Shown here: piece by piece, positions 1 through 7,775 of the stretch
Numbering within the stretch: position 1 is the first letter of the stretch
How the letters are laid out: each line of letters begins with the position of its first letter
NCBI GenBank assembly: GCA_963627445.1
Contig: CAVGBM010000068.1
Span: 1-25,560 of the forward strand
Direction of reading: 5' to 3'
DNA length: 25,560 nucleotides
Source: F23-B02 sp963627445
GTDB lineage: Bacteria > Bacillota > Clostridia > Oscillospirales > Oscillospiraceae
Notes under the pieces: model-generated
Seen by the model: only the letters and a program-made list of their open reading frames with translations
What the model was told of the DNA's origin: nothing
Databases searched by the model: none
Made by a program: the position numbers and the translations under genes

Positions 1-46
1 CAACAATACTGTTGTCGAAAAGGTCACGAATGATCGACAGATACAA
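1..46 (-). CDS. 5' end of an unidentified gene, cut by the window edge
   Basis: Only about 15 codons are visible on the minus strand, reading MYLSIIRDLFDNSIV. I do not recognise the product. A TTG start at 46-44 is preceded by GGAGG at 60-56 with nine bases between, and a near-consensus promoter lies at 98-125, so this is very probably the start of a real gene. An in-frame ATG at 91 would add 15 codons, but it has no good ribosome binding site and falls about where transcription should begin, so TTG is preferred. It is divergent from the cotJ operon. Confidence 0.6.
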   Translation of the reverse strand, partial: MYLSIIRDLFDNSIV

Positions 47-97
47 GAACCCTTTCCTCCTTATATTTATCGCCAAATTTTTGTTCTCCATGATACT

Positions 98-125
98 ATT
101 TTACAATTACCCCCCTATTTGTCAA
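98..125 (-). promoter_or_regulatory. sigma-A-type promoter for the gene at the left edge
   Basis: On the minus strand TTGACA (125-120) and TAAAAT (103-98) are separated by 16 bases. The -35 box is a perfect match. The predicted transcript start, near 91, gives a leader of about 45 bases to the TTG start at 46. Confidence 0.6.
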
Positions 126-229
126 TCGCAGCCATATGTGGAGTGCAACAAAAAAGAGCTGCCGTTTTTGTGAGTTTTGCACAGAGCTTAAAATGAGCAT
201 GCACGGCATTCGGCTCGGCTTTCACTTAT

Positions 230-249
230 TTTGTCCTCCGTCATATAAT
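230..249 (+). promoter_or_regulatory. possible mother-cell (sigma-E-like) promoter of the cotJ operon
   Basis: CATATAAT at 242-249 resembles the sigma-E -10 element, and a weak TTCACTTATT-like element lies roughly 14 bases upstream. In Bacillus subtilis cotJ is controlled by sigma-E. The -35 match is poor, and the predicted leader before the AAAGGAGGA ribosome binding site (257-265) would be very short. Nothing else recognisable lies in 126-229. Confidence 0.3.
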
Positions 250-273
250 GAAGCACAAAGGAGGATACGCTAA

Positions 274-711
274 GTGGATAATAATTGCGATTTTAAGAGC
301 GGCTCTTTGCCGTCCTGTGCGCCGCTGGCAATGGCCTATGTGCCGATGCAGGAATGTGTAAAGCCGACATATAATACGGCCGAAGCCCTCTCAAGAGGCA
401 CGCTTTTCCCCGGACTTGACCTGCCGTTTATGAATATGGTCAACACCGGCGACCTCACCGGCACGCCGCTCGGTGAGCTGATGGCGCTCGATTTTGTTGC
501 GCATGAGCTGGTTTTGTACCTTGACACACATAGCGAGGACAGCGAAGCATTTGATATGCTCAAGAACATTTTGGAGCTTGCAAACACAGCCCGAGAGCGC
601 TATGTCAAGCTCTACGGCCCTGTTACGACTAAGGATCTTGCGAAAGCGCAGAGCTTTACATGGCTCAAGAATCCCTGGCCGTGGGACTATACCGCAAAAC
701 AGGAGGGCTAA
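274..711 (+). CDS. cotJA-cotJB: Spore coat protein, in-frame CotJA-CotJB fusion
   Basis: A 145-residue protein that reads as two spore coat proteins in one chain. Residues about 15-65 match CotJA (MAYVP near the start, then GTLFPGLDLPF at 42-52). Residues about 70-145 match CotJB: LDFVAHELVLYLDTH at 72-86, YGP at 114-116 and the PWPWDY tail at 134-139. In most Firmicutes these are two separate small genes. The GTG start at 274 follows AAAGGAGGA with good spacing. The cotJC start lies 3 bases beyond the stop, so the operon order is the usual JA-JB-JC. CotJA and CotJB work with CotJC in the inner spore coat; their biochemical role is not well defined. The frame is open across the junction, with an ATG (codon 70) where a free CotJB might have begun. 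The family assignment is firm; the fusion could also be a sequencing indel. Confidence 0.9.
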   Translation: MDNNCDFKSGSLPSCAPLAMAYVPMQECVKPTYNTAEALSRGTLFPGLDLPFMNMVNTGDLTGTPLGELMALDFVAHELVLYLDTHSEDSEAFDMLKNILELANTARERYVKLYGPVTTKDLAKAQSFTWLKNPWPWDYTAKQEG

Positions 712-714
712 GAA

Positions 715-1308
715 ATGTTTGTATATGAAAAGAAGCTGCAATATCCCGTAAGGATAAAAAATCCCAATCCTGCGCTGGCAAAATTTATCATAAGTCAGTA
801 TGGCGGTCCTGACGGCGAGCTCGGCGCATCACTGAGGTATCTTAGCCAGCGATACAGTATGCCGTATCCCGAGCTAAAGGGGCTGCTCACCGATATAGGT
901 ACCGAGGAGCTTGGGCATCTAGAGATGGTCGGAACGATAGTTCATCAGCTGACGAGAAAGATGACACCTGAGGAAATTAAAAAAGCAGGCTTTGAAGCCT
1001 ACTTTGTAGATCACACTGCCGGAGTTTATCCGCAGTTTGCCTCCGGCACGCCATGGACTGCCGCGACAATGCAGGTAAACGGAGATGTCATAACCGATCT
1101 GCACGAGGATATGGCGGCCGAGCAAAAGGCGCGCACGACATATGATAATATCCTGCGGCTGTCTGACGATCCTGATGTCAACGATGTCATTAAATTCTTG
1201 CGCGAAAGGGAAGTAGTCCACTATCAACGCTTCGGCGAGGGACTGCGAAACGCCCTTGAGAAGCTTGATAAAAAGAACTTCTACGCCGTAAACCCGGCAT
1301 TTGATTAA
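715..1308 (+). CDS. cotJC: Spore coat protein CotJC, manganese catalase family
   Basis: A 197-residue ferritin-like four-helix protein of the Mn-catalase family, found in the spore coat and expected to break down hydrogen peroxide. The dimanganese ligands known from Lactobacillus Mn-catalase appear conserved by position: Glu35 (in PDGELGA), Glu65 and His68 (in TEELGHLE), Glu136 (in MAAEQKAR) and His169 (in EREVVHY). The length is typical of the short CotJC type, which lacks the C-terminal extension of secreted or cytosolic catalases. The ATG is preceded by GGAGGG near the end of the upstream gene, leaving only 3 bases between the genes, so they are very likely co-translated. A bidirectional terminator follows at once. 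Expression would be in the mother cell if the operon follows the Bacillus pattern. Confidence 0.95.
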   Translation: MFVYEKKLQYPVRIKNPNPALAKFIISQYGGPDGELGASLRYLSQRYSMPYPELKGLLTDIGTEELGHLEMVGTIVHQLTRKMTPEEIKKAGFEAYFVDHTAGVYPQFASGTPWTAATMQVNGDVITDLHEDMAAEQKARTTYDNILRLSDDPDVNDVIKFLREREVVHYQRFGEGLRNALEKLDKKNFYAVNPAFD

Positions 1309-1311
1309 AAA

Positions 1312-1345
1312 AACAGTTCCTCGTATATAACGAGGAACTGTTTTT
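1312..1345. terminator. Bidirectional intrinsic terminator between cotJC and the symporter gene
   Basis: A 13-base perfect inverted repeat (1312-1324 with 1330-1342, 5-base loop) is flanked by a T-run on the right and an A-run on the left. It can therefore end both the plus-strand cotJ transcript and the convergent minus-strand symporter transcript. Confidence 0.9.
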
Positions 1346-1359
1346 CGTTAGATAGCTTA

Positions 1360-2598
1360 TTACTTAGCTGCGAGCTTTTCCTTGTTTCTGCGCTCGACCT
1401 TGGAAAGCCACATTGCGCAGGTAGCGTCGCCGGTGATGTTAAGAGTTGTACGACCCATGTCAAACAGCTTATCAACGCCAGCGATGATTGCAATACCCTC
1501 AACGGGAAGGCCGACCTGGAGAAGAACCATGGACAGCATGATCATGCCCGCACCGGCGACACCGGCAGTGCCGATGGATGCCAGAGTTGCGGTCACGACC
1601 ACCATTGCCATCTGGCCGATGGTGAGGTCGATGCCGTAGCAGCAGGCGATAAATACGGTCGCAACTGCCTGATAGATGGCGGTGCCGTCCATGTTGATGG
1701 TAGCGCCCAGAGGCAGAACGAAGGAGCTGATCTCAGGCTCTGCACCCATGTCGTTGCAGCACTCGATGTTGACGGGCAGAGTTGCGTTCGACGAGGTGGT
1801 GGTGAATGCGGTGAGCATTGCAGCAGCCATACCCTTGAAGAACTGGATGGGGCTCATGCCTGCAAGGAGCTTGACGCTCAGGCTGTAGACAATGACGAGG
1901 TGGAGAATGTAGCCGATGTAGGCAACGCCGACAACGAGAGCCAGCGAGCCGACGACCTTTGCACCGTTGACGGCAACAACATCAGCCATGAGGCAGAATA
2001 CGCCGATCGGGGTGAGCTTAATGATCATCATGAGGACATTCATGACGACTTCGTCCATGCTCTCTACTAGGTTAGCGATCATTTTGCCCTTCTCGCCGGC
2101 GGCAAGAACGCCTGCACCGAAGAAAATGGCAATGACGATAACGGGCAGCATGTTGGTGTCGACCATGGGCTTGAGAAGGTTATCGGGGAAGATATTAACG
2201 ATAACATCCATGATTTTGGGAGCCTCGGTAGCTTCGTAGGACAGACCGGCCCTTACGCTCGAATCGAGAACAGGGAAGAACCCCTTGAAGCAGTTAACGA
2301 CAACAAGGCCGATAACAACAGCCAGTGCCGTGGTGCAGATGTAGTATATAAAGGTTTTTATACCTACACTGCCGACCTTTTTAAGGTCGTTAAGGCTGAT
2401 AACGCCGCTCATGATAGAGAACAGAACGACGGGGACGACCATGAACTTAAGAAGATTGATGTAGATCGTACCGAAGGGCTTTAAGTAATCGGTAGTGAAT
2501 GTGCCGCCGACCTTCAGAAAAATGAAGCCGACTACGATACCTGCGAGCATGCCGATAATTATCCATGCCGGCAGATTGAGTTTACGCTTTTCCTGCAT
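1360..2598 (-). CDS. Sodium-coupled dicarboxylate/acidic amino acid symporter (DAACS family)
   Basis: A 412-residue integral membrane carrier of the GltP/DctA/GltPh family, importing glutamate, aspartate or C4-dicarboxylates with Na+ or H+. The family signatures are present in order: the serine-rich hairpin tip FTTTSSNATLP (265-275), NMDGT (302-306), the second hairpin around GTAGVAGAG (343-351), and DMGRTTLNITGD (380-391). Asp380, Arg383 and Asn387 line up with the substrate-binding Asp, Arg and Asn of GltPh TM8. The Arg favours an acidic substrate over a neutral one. There are about eight membrane segments. The ATG follows AGGAGG at 7 bases. It begins 36 bases after the PPi-phosphofructokinase gene with no terminator between, so the two are probably co-transcribed. 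The exact substrate cannot be told from sequence. Confidence 0.9.
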   Translation of the reverse strand: MQEKRKLNLPAWIIIGMLAGIVVGFIFLKVGGTFTTDYLKPFGTIYINLLKFMVVPVVLFSIMSGVISLNDLKKVGSVGIKTFIYYICTTALAVVIGLVVVNCFKGFFPVLDSSVRAGLSYEATEAPKIMDVIVNIFPDNLLKPMVDTNMLPVIVIAIFFGAGVLAAGEKGKMIANLVESMDEVVMNVLMMIIKLTPIGVFCLMADVVAVNGAKVVGSLALVVGVAYIGYILHLVIVYSLSVKLLAGMSPIQFFKGMAAAMLTAFTTTSSNATLPVNIECCNDMGAEPEISSFVLPLGATINMDGTAIYQAVATVFIACCYGIDLTIGQMAMVVVTATLASIGTAGVAGAGMIMLSMVLLQVGLPVEGIAIIAGVDKLFDMGRTTLNITGDATCAMWLSKVERRNKEKLAAK

Positions 2599-2634
2599 AA
2601 AATTCCTCCTAATTCTTTTCTATAAAAACCTGCG

Positions 2635-3918
2635 TTAGACGCAAATAGTTTCCTCGGGTTTTGCTCTGACCTTCTTGAGCCTTGCGTATCTCGGCAGAGA
2701 GTTTTCTTTGGGGACATGAGGCTCGCCCTGTATTAAAGGCAGTACATAATTAATAAAATCAGATGTGATATAATTACCGTCGTCGGTTATCCACTCAAGC
2801 GGTACTTTCTTCTCGTAATTTGCAACACTGCTGAGCGAGAGCAGGGTAGTGTGGCAGGAATATGTACCGCTCGTGTCGTCGCGCTCAAGAGCTACCATTT
2901 TGCCTGTTTCACCGGCAATTGCCGCCTCAACTGCGACCTTGCCGACCATAAACGCTTCCTGAATATCCACAGACGACGCGATATGCGAGCCGCAGCGCTG
3001 CAAAAGGCTCAGCTCAATGCCGCGAGTCTTCTTTATCTTAAGCGCATCCTTGAGGTAGCCCGCAAGCTTGGTCGCAAGTCCGCCAAGCTGAGCGTGGCCA
3101 AAGCCGTCCGTGCCGGAGGTCTTGGCCTCGGAGACAAAGCTGCCGTCGGCATAATGAACACCTTCGGACACGGCAACGAGGACGTTGTGCTTCTGCTTTA
3201 AAACCTTGCGGACATCCTCTGTGAACCTGTCAAGGTCAAAATCACGCTCGGGAAGATAAATGAGGTCAGGGCCGCAGCCGTGGCCATATTCCGTTGCCAG
3301 AGCGGCGCTTGCAGTGAGCCAGCCTGCGTGTCTGCCCATGATCTCAACGACCGTCACCATCTCGGTATCATAAACGTCGGTGTCCTTGTCTATCTCCATG
3401 CAGGTGGTCGCAATAAACTTCGCGGCGCTGCCGAAGCCGGGGCAATGGTCAGTGCCGAACAGGTCGTTGTCAATGGTCTTGGGTATGCCCATTACGCGGC
3501 ACTCGTAGCCGACACGATCCATATAACGGCTTATCTTGTTGCAGGTATCCATGGAGTCGTTGCCGCCGTTATAGAAAAAGTACCTTACATTATATTTCTT
3601 AAATGTCTCCAGTATCTTTATATAATCAGACTCATCCTCATCTGGATCGGCGATCTTATATCTGCATGAGCCAAGCTCGGAGGAGGGGGTGTTCAGCAGC
3701 AGCTTAAGCTCATAATCCTCTTCCTCGCCCATATCAAAAAGCTCATCGTTAAGAACGCCCTTAATTCCGTGAGCAGCACCGTAGACCTTGGTTATCACAT
3801 CCGACTCGAGAGCCGTTTTGATAACACCATATGCGCTGGCGTTTATAACCGCGGTAGGCCCGCCGGACTGCCCGAATATACAGGAGCCGACCAGGGGTGA
3901 ATCGAATAAATTATCCAA
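2635..3918 (-). CDS. pfp: Diphosphate--fructose-6-phosphate 1-phosphotransferase (PPi-phosphofructokinase)
   Basis: A 427-residue cytosolic phosphofructokinase-family enzyme that phosphorylates fructose 6-phosphate using pyrophosphate, a reversible and ATP-saving step of glycolysis. The N-terminal FGQSGGPTAVIN (15-26) is the phosphate-donor loop. GGNDS (118-122) replaces the GGDGS-type motif of ATP enzymes. PKTIDND (146-152) carries the lysine that marks pyrophosphate use, where ATP enzymes have glycine, and MGRHAGW (194-200) binds the sugar phosphate. The start is TTG at 3918, seven bases after GGAGG (3930-3926). The gene is divergent from fructose-bisphosphate aldolase, the next enzyme of the pathway, and their promoters overlap. 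The symporter follows in the same direction. The cofactor call rests on the GGNDS and PKTIDND residues and is strong. Confidence 0.93.
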   Translation of the reverse strand: MDNLFDSPLVGSCIFGQSGGPTAVINASAYGVIKTALESDVITKVYGAAHGIKGVLNDELFDMGEEEDYELKLLLNTPSSELGSCRYKIADPDEDESDYIKILETFKKYNVRYFFYNGGNDSMDTCNKISRYMDRVGYECRVMGIPKTIDNDLFGTDHCPGFGSAAKFIATTCMEIDKDTDVYDTEMVTVVEIMGRHAGWLTASAALATEYGHGCGPDLIYLPERDFDLDRFTEDVRKVLKQKHNVLVAVSEGVHYADGSFVSEAKTSGTDGFGHAQLGGLATKLAGYLKDALKIKKTRGIELSLLQRCGSHIASSVDIQEAFMVGKVAVEAAIAGETGKMVALERDDTSGTYSCHTTLLSLSSVANYEKKVPLEWITDDGNYITSDFINYVLPLIQGEPHVPKENSLPRYARLKKVRAKPEETICV

Positions 3919-3946
3919 AATAATGCCTCCACATCGTTAATGATTA

Positions 3947-3975
3947 TTGATTATAACATGAAATGGGTTTATAAT
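3947..3975 (+). promoter_or_regulatory. Sigma-A promoter for fructose-bisphosphate aldolase
   Basis: TTGATT (3947-3952) and TATAAT (3970-3975) are separated by the ideal 17 bases. The predicted transcript start near 3982 leaves a 60-base leader before fba. The leader holds no clear hairpin. Confidence 0.7.
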
Positions 3976-3978
3976 AAA
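3950..3978 (-). promoter_or_regulatory. Extended -10 promoter for PPi-phosphofructokinase
   Basis: On the minus strand TGTTATAAT is an extended -10 element, with its TATAAT at 3955-3950. The -35 region (TTTATT, 3978-3973) is weak, as is common for extended -10 promoters. The -10 overlaps the -35 of the oppositely directed aldolase promoter. Confidence 0.55.
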
Positions 3979-4041
3979 GAAGTAAATCAAATTTTTTATG
4001 CAAATTAACTAATTTATTTTAATTTAGGAGGGTTTTCGACC

Positions 4042-4977
4042 ATGCCACTCGTAACAACAAAGGAAATGTTTGAAAAGGCCTACAACGGTGGTTATGCCAT
4101 CGGTGCATTCAATGTTAACAATATGGAGATCGTCCAGGGCATTACCGAAGCTGCCGCTGAGCTTAATGCTCCGCTGATCCTTCAGGTGTCCAAGGGCGCG
4201 CGCGCTTATGCAAATCACACCTATCTTATGAAACTCGTCGAGGCTGCCGTTATCGAGACCGGCCTGCCGATAGCTCTGCATCTTGACCATGGCGACAGCT
4301 TTGATATCTGCAAGTCCTGCATCGACGGAGGCTTTACCTCGGTCATGATAGACGCGTCCTCAAAGCCTTTTGAGGAGAATATCGAGCTTACAAAGAAGGT
4401 CGTTGAGTATGCTCATGACCACGGTGTCGTTGTCGAGGCCGAGCTTGGAACGCTTGCCGGAATAGAGGATGAGGTCAAGGTCAGTGCCGAGGACTCGTCC
4501 TACACAAGGCCCGAGGATGTTCAGGAATTTGTTGAGCGCACCGGCTGTGACTCGCTTGCTATCGCCATCGGCACTTCGCACGGCGCTTATAAGTTTAAAC
4601 CCGGCACCGACCCTAAGCTTCGCTTTGACATTCTTGAAGAGGTCGAAAAGCGCCTGCCCAACTTCCCGATTGTCCTGCACGGCGCATCCTCAGTTCCGCA
4701 GGAATTTGTCAGGATCATCAACGAAAACGGCGGCAATATGCCCGGTGCCATCGGCGTTCCCGAGGATCAGCTGCGTAAGGCTGCATCCATGGCAGTTTGC
4801 AAGATAAACATTGACTCCGACCTTCGTCTTGCAATGACGGCCTCCATCCGTCAGTACCTCAACGAGCATCCCGACCACTTTGACCCCAGGCAGTACCTCA
4901 AGCCCGCAAGAGCAGCCATCAAGGATATGGTCGCTCATAAGATAGTCGATGTTCTCGGCTGCGACGGTAAGGCCTGA
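4042..4977 (+). CDS. fba: Class II fructose-bisphosphate aldolase
   Basis: A 311-residue zinc-dependent aldolase that interconverts fructose 1,6-bisphosphate with dihydroxyacetone phosphate and glyceraldehyde 3-phosphate. The TIM-barrel signatures are all visible: HLDHG (80-84, catalytic Asp82 and zinc His83), EAELG (132-136), GTSHG (177-181, zinc His180), LHGASS (212-217, zinc His213) and NIDSD (256-260, phosphate binding). The length is normal for the Bacillus FbaA type. The ATG follows AGGAGG (4027-4032). It is paired head to head with PPi-phosphofructokinase, so consecutive glycolytic steps share a regulatory region. The degenerate P-type ATPase gene starts only 38 bases downstream without a terminator, so the two probably share a transcript. 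Confidence 0.97.
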   Translation: MPLVTTKEMFEKAYNGGYAIGAFNVNNMEIVQGITEAAAELNAPLILQVSKGARAYANHTYLMKLVEAAVIETGLPIALHLDHGDSFDICKSCIDGGFTSVMIDASSKPFEENIELTKKVVEYAHDHGVVVEAELGTLAGIEDEVKVSAEDSSYTRPEDVQEFVERTGCDSLAIAIGTSHGAYKFKPGTDPKLRFDILEEVEKRLPNFPIVLHGASSVPQEFVRIINENGGNMPGAIGVPEDQLRKAASMAVCKINIDSDLRLAMTASIRQYLNEHPDHFDPRQYLKPARAAIKDMVAHKIVDVLGCDGKA

Positions 4978-5015
4978 GTTAAACTTATTGATAAAAAACA
5001 GGGAGGGTGATTTTT

Positions 5016-6620
5016 GTGAACCAAAGTGCGCAGAAGCATGAACACAGCAAGGGCGTAAAGCCCATAATGCCGGACTTCGTCACGCTTGTCAGGCTCGCAA
5101 TTACCGTTATCCTGCTTGTTCTGGCGTACACTATCAGCGCAGCCCAGCTCGTTTCGATGCTCATGCTCATTGCGGCGATACTGATAAGCGGCTTCGATAT
5201 AGCGATATCGGCGGTTTATGCCGTCTTGAGAAAGGACTTTTTCAACAATTCCTGCCTCGTGCTTATCGCTGCTGCTGCCAGCTTCGCCGTGGGCTGCTAT
5301 GTGGAAGCAACGGTGTTTGTCGTCGTTTATCAGGCGTGCAGAGTTTTCATGGAGTATGCCGAAAAGCGCACAAAGCGTGCAGCAGTAGAAGATCTTCCGA
5401 AAACCGGCGATGAAAGTTTTTCCAAGCAGCGCAGCCTCCTTAATCGCTGTGATGGCTCAATAAGCGTAATAAGAGCAAAGCTTGAACCTATGTATTCTAT
5501 TGCAGTCAAGGCGGCCACCGCCGCAGCCATTCTGTTCAGTGTGCTCATGCCGCTGATAACAGATATGAGCTATGTCATGTCGATAAGAAGGGGAGCGATG
5601 CTTATGATCGCGATCATTCCCGCATCGGCATTTGCTTCACTGTCACTGTGCACAGCATACGGTCTTTGCCGCTCGGCTGCAGCAGGCGTTATCATAGACG
5701 AGGCGGAAACTATTGATAAGGCGACTAAGCTTAAAACGATAGTTTTCGATAAATCAGATGTAATAACCGCCGGAGCGCCGAAAATTGCTGCAATGATCTC
5801 GCCTGTGCTCGACAAGGAAAGCTTCCTGCGCTCGTGTGCATACATCGCCTTTAAGTCCGAACAGCGCATTGCTGCTGCGATAGTCGGGGCGTATAACGGG
5901 GAAATTTACCCCGAATACATACAAGAGTTTAACGACATCCCCGGCTATGGCATGGAGGTCAAGATAGAGGGCAGGCAAATGCTCCTTGGCACATTGAAGC
6001 TTCTTGAATCGAGGGGAATATCGCTTGATGCTGCCAGCGTGCGCAAGGGCAATGTGCTGTATCTGATCATCGCAGGCAGATATGCCGGTGCGATCGTTTT
6101 TAATGATAATATAAATCCCTATGCCGCAAAAACCGTTTCCGACCTTAAGGCTCTGGGCGTAACAAGCATGCTCGTTGCCGAGGATGGAATGGATATCTGC
6201 GAAAAAACCGCAAAATCCATTAATATCTCGGACTTTTTCCCGTGCTGTGACACTGCGAAGAAGCTTTCAGTTGTAAAGAATATACGGCAGAGCCTCGATA
6301 AGGACGATGCCTTGATGTATGTAAGCGCCGAAAATGTCGGCTATCACTCCGATGCTGACCTCGACGCAAGGGTAGGGGAGCCGACCGACACAGAGGATCT
6401 GCGCATGTCCAATATCGGCATATTCGGCTTGCCGACGATGGTATCAATCGCAAGAGGCGTGCAAAAGATATCCATGCAGAACATTGCGCTGTGCGCGATC
6501 GTAAAAGCTGTTCTGATCGTTCTTGCCGTGACCGGCAATGCAACGCTTTGGTTTGTTGCGCTGCTAGATTTCGCGGCCGGAATGTTCGGAGTTCTCAATA
6601 TTTCTCGTATTGATCAGTAA
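5016..6620 (+). CDS. Degenerate P-type ATPase-like membrane protein lacking the actuator domain
   Basis: A 534-residue protein with the layout of a heavy-metal (P1B) ATPase but most catalytic motifs lost. Membrane segments lie at about 20-70 and 80-112. The stretch EYAEKRTKRAA then normally leads into a 110-130 residue actuator domain with TGES, but here only about 40 residues precede the next membrane pair (about 165-220). The metal-site CPC position reads IPA. The phosphorylation loop is FDKSD (244-248) in place of DKTGT, keeping the aspartate. The nucleotide domain keeps a G-x-G stretch (310-312), but SEHP reads SEQR. TGD and GDGxNDxP are replaced by AED and SAEN. A C-terminal membrane pair closes the protein. 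GTG 5016 is chosen over GTG 5007 because GGGAGGG ends at 5007. It probably does not pump ions; its function is unknown. It lies 38 bases after fba. Confidence 0.75.
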   Translation: MNQSAQKHEHSKGVKPIMPDFVTLVRLAITVILLVLAYTISAAQLVSMLMLIAAILISGFDIAISAVYAVLRKDFFNNSCLVLIAAAASFAVGCYVEATVFVVVYQACRVFMEYAEKRTKRAAVEDLPKTGDESFSKQRSLLNRCDGSISVIRAKLEPMYSIAVKAATAAAILFSVLMPLITDMSYVMSIRRGAMLMIAIIPASAFASLSLCTAYGLCRSAAAGVIIDEAETIDKATKLKTIVFDKSDVITAGAPKIAAMISPVLDKESFLRSCAYIAFKSEQRIAAAIVGAYNGEIYPEYIQEFNDIPGYGMEVKIEGRQMLLGTLKLLESRGISLDAASVRKGNVLYLIIAGRYAGAIVFNDNINPYAAKTVSDLKALGVTSMLVAEDGMDICEKTAKSINISDFFPCCDTAKKLSVVKNIRQSLDKDDALMYVSAENVGYHSDADLDARVGEPTDTEDLRMSNIGIFGLPTMVSIARGVQKISMQNIALCAIVKAVLIVLAVTGNATLWFVALLDFAAGMFGVLNISRIDQ

Positions 6621-6622
6621 AA

Positions 6623-6653
6623 AATGACCACTATCGAATAGATAGTGGTCATT
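6623..6653. terminator. Convergent intrinsic terminator
   Basis: A perfect 13-base inverted repeat (6623-6635 with 6641-6653, 5-base loop) lies between the stops of the ATPase-like gene and the Xer-type gene. On the minus strand it is followed by a run of six T, giving a strong terminator. On the plus strand it is followed only by a T/A-mixed tail. Confidence 0.85.
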
Positions 6654-6656
6654 ATA

Positions 6657-7652
6657 TTATTCCGGCTTAAAACTGCTAAGCGGATTTGCCTCGGAGGCAA
6701 GCCGCAGTTCGGAATTATCAACATGGGTATATATTTGAGTGGTATTCAGGTTGTCGTGCCCGAGAAGCTCTTGAAGCGTCCTGACATCAACGCCGTTTTG
6801 CAGCATCAAGGTCGCCGCTGTGTGACGCAGTTTGTGCGCTGAGTATTTGTCTGCATCCAATCCGGCCTTTTTCAGCGAGACCTTTACCATGCTGTGCACA
6901 GCCTCGCGGCTCATGCGTGTGCGTCTATTTGACAGAAACAGCGCATTTTTGTCAATTGCGGCAATGTTTTTTCTGACCTCAAGGTAAGTATTGATGGCCT
7001 CGGCACATGCGTCGTTTATATAAATAATGCGCTCTTTGCTGCCTTTGCCGAACACTCTGATGTGGTCGACCCTGATATCTGACAGATTAAGGCCGACTAT
7101 CTCAGAAATTCGCAGACCGCAGTTAAGAAAAATACAGAGAATGCAGTAGTCACGCTCTTTATTTTTACCGTCGACAGAGGAGAGGAGGGCTTGAGCCTCC
7201 GGCAGGGTGAGATAGCGGGGAAGTGTGTGCGGGATTTTTGGTACATCGAGGTCTTGAAGCGGATTTGTCTCTATGAGCTTGGCCTTGACGGTCAGATATT
7301 TATAAAAGCTTCTGAGCGTTGAGACCTTGCGCGCACGGGTCGAGGCTTTAGTGCCGTATTCAGCCTCGCGGCTGCGCTGGTTCTTGACCTTATCGCGGGT
7401 CATAAAGGATAAATACTCATAGGCTTCCGTGACCGTAACTGATTTTACAAAATCCAAATCGATATCGGAAATTGAGATATCATCAAGCTCTGTGTTGCGA
7501 GGGACGATGCCGCGCTGAATTTTCAGAAACCTGAAAAAGTTACGCAGGTCGAGATAATATTCATCGACCGTTTTTCTTGAGTGTCCCTTAATAGTCTCGT
7601 GATAAGTCAAAAAGCCCTTAATAATGTCCGGCGCTTCAGTTCTGTAGTCCAT
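6657..7652 (-). CDS. Tyrosine recombinase, Xer-type (XerC/CodV-like)
   Basis: A 331-residue site-specific tyrosine recombinase. The N-terminal SAM-like core-binding domain spans about 5-140. The catalytic domain carries Arg181 (in CGLRISE), a lysine in GKGSKER (about 202-206), His273 and Arg276 (in HKLRHT), His299 (in LLGHDN) and the nucleophile Tyr308 (in QIYTHV). Such enzymes cut and join DNA at paired half-sites. With the XerD gene at 18682-19575 it could be the XerC partner for chromosome dimer resolution at dif. The start is ATG 7652 with GGAG at good spacing; a GTG at 7679 lacks a ribosome binding site. It is about 30 residues longer than typical XerC, with extra residues in the linker around 90-110. 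No repeats or cargo genes mark a mobile element, so a housekeeping role is likelier. The XerC assignment itself is unproven. Confidence 0.85.
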   Translation of the reverse strand: MDYRTEAPDIIKGFLTYHETIKGHSRKTVDEYYLDLRNFFRFLKIQRGIVPRNTELDDISISDIDLDFVKSVTVTEAYEYLSFMTRDKVKNQRSREAEYGTKASTRARKVSTLRSFYKYLTVKAKLIETNPLQDLDVPKIPHTLPRYLTLPEAQALLSSVDGKNKERDYCILCIFLNCGLRISEIVGLNLSDIRVDHIRVFGKGSKERIIYINDACAEAINTYLEVRKNIAAIDKNALFLSNRRTRMSREAVHSMVKVSLKKAGLDADKYSAHKLRHTAATLMLQNGVDVRTLQELLGHDNLNTTQIYTHVDNSELRLASEANPLSSFKPE

Positions 7653-7686
7653 AATTCGCTCCAATCGGCATTTATTCACTATACCA

Positions 7687-7716
7687 AGTATAACAGGGAA
7701 GCCATAAATCTGTCTA
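7687..7716 (-). promoter_or_regulatory. Probable promoter of the Xer-type recombinase gene
   Basis: On the minus strand TAGACA (7716-7711) and TATACT (7692-7687) are 18 bases apart. The -10 lies about 35 bases before the ATG and downstream of the preceding gene's terminator, where a promoter is needed. Confidence 0.5.
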
Positions 7717-7775
7717 TTGACAAATTGGCTAAAAATTAAGCAAAATAAAGATTTTGTTTAATTTGGGGGAGTTGA

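Noticed and set aside
391..741. 116-codon minus-strand frame opposite cotJA-cotJB
   Set aside because: Overlaps a gene with unmistakable CotJA/CotJB signatures; no start signal.
5007..5015. Upstream GTG start for the P-type ATPase-like gene
   Set aside because: It overlaps the GGGAGGG ribosome binding site itself; GTG 5016 has correct spacing.
6657..7652. Integrase marking a prophage or integrative element
   Set aside because: The gene is a tyrosine recombinase, but neighbours are housekeeping genes, there are no phage or conjugation genes, no tRNA target and no flanking direct repeats; a Xer-type cellular role is likelier.
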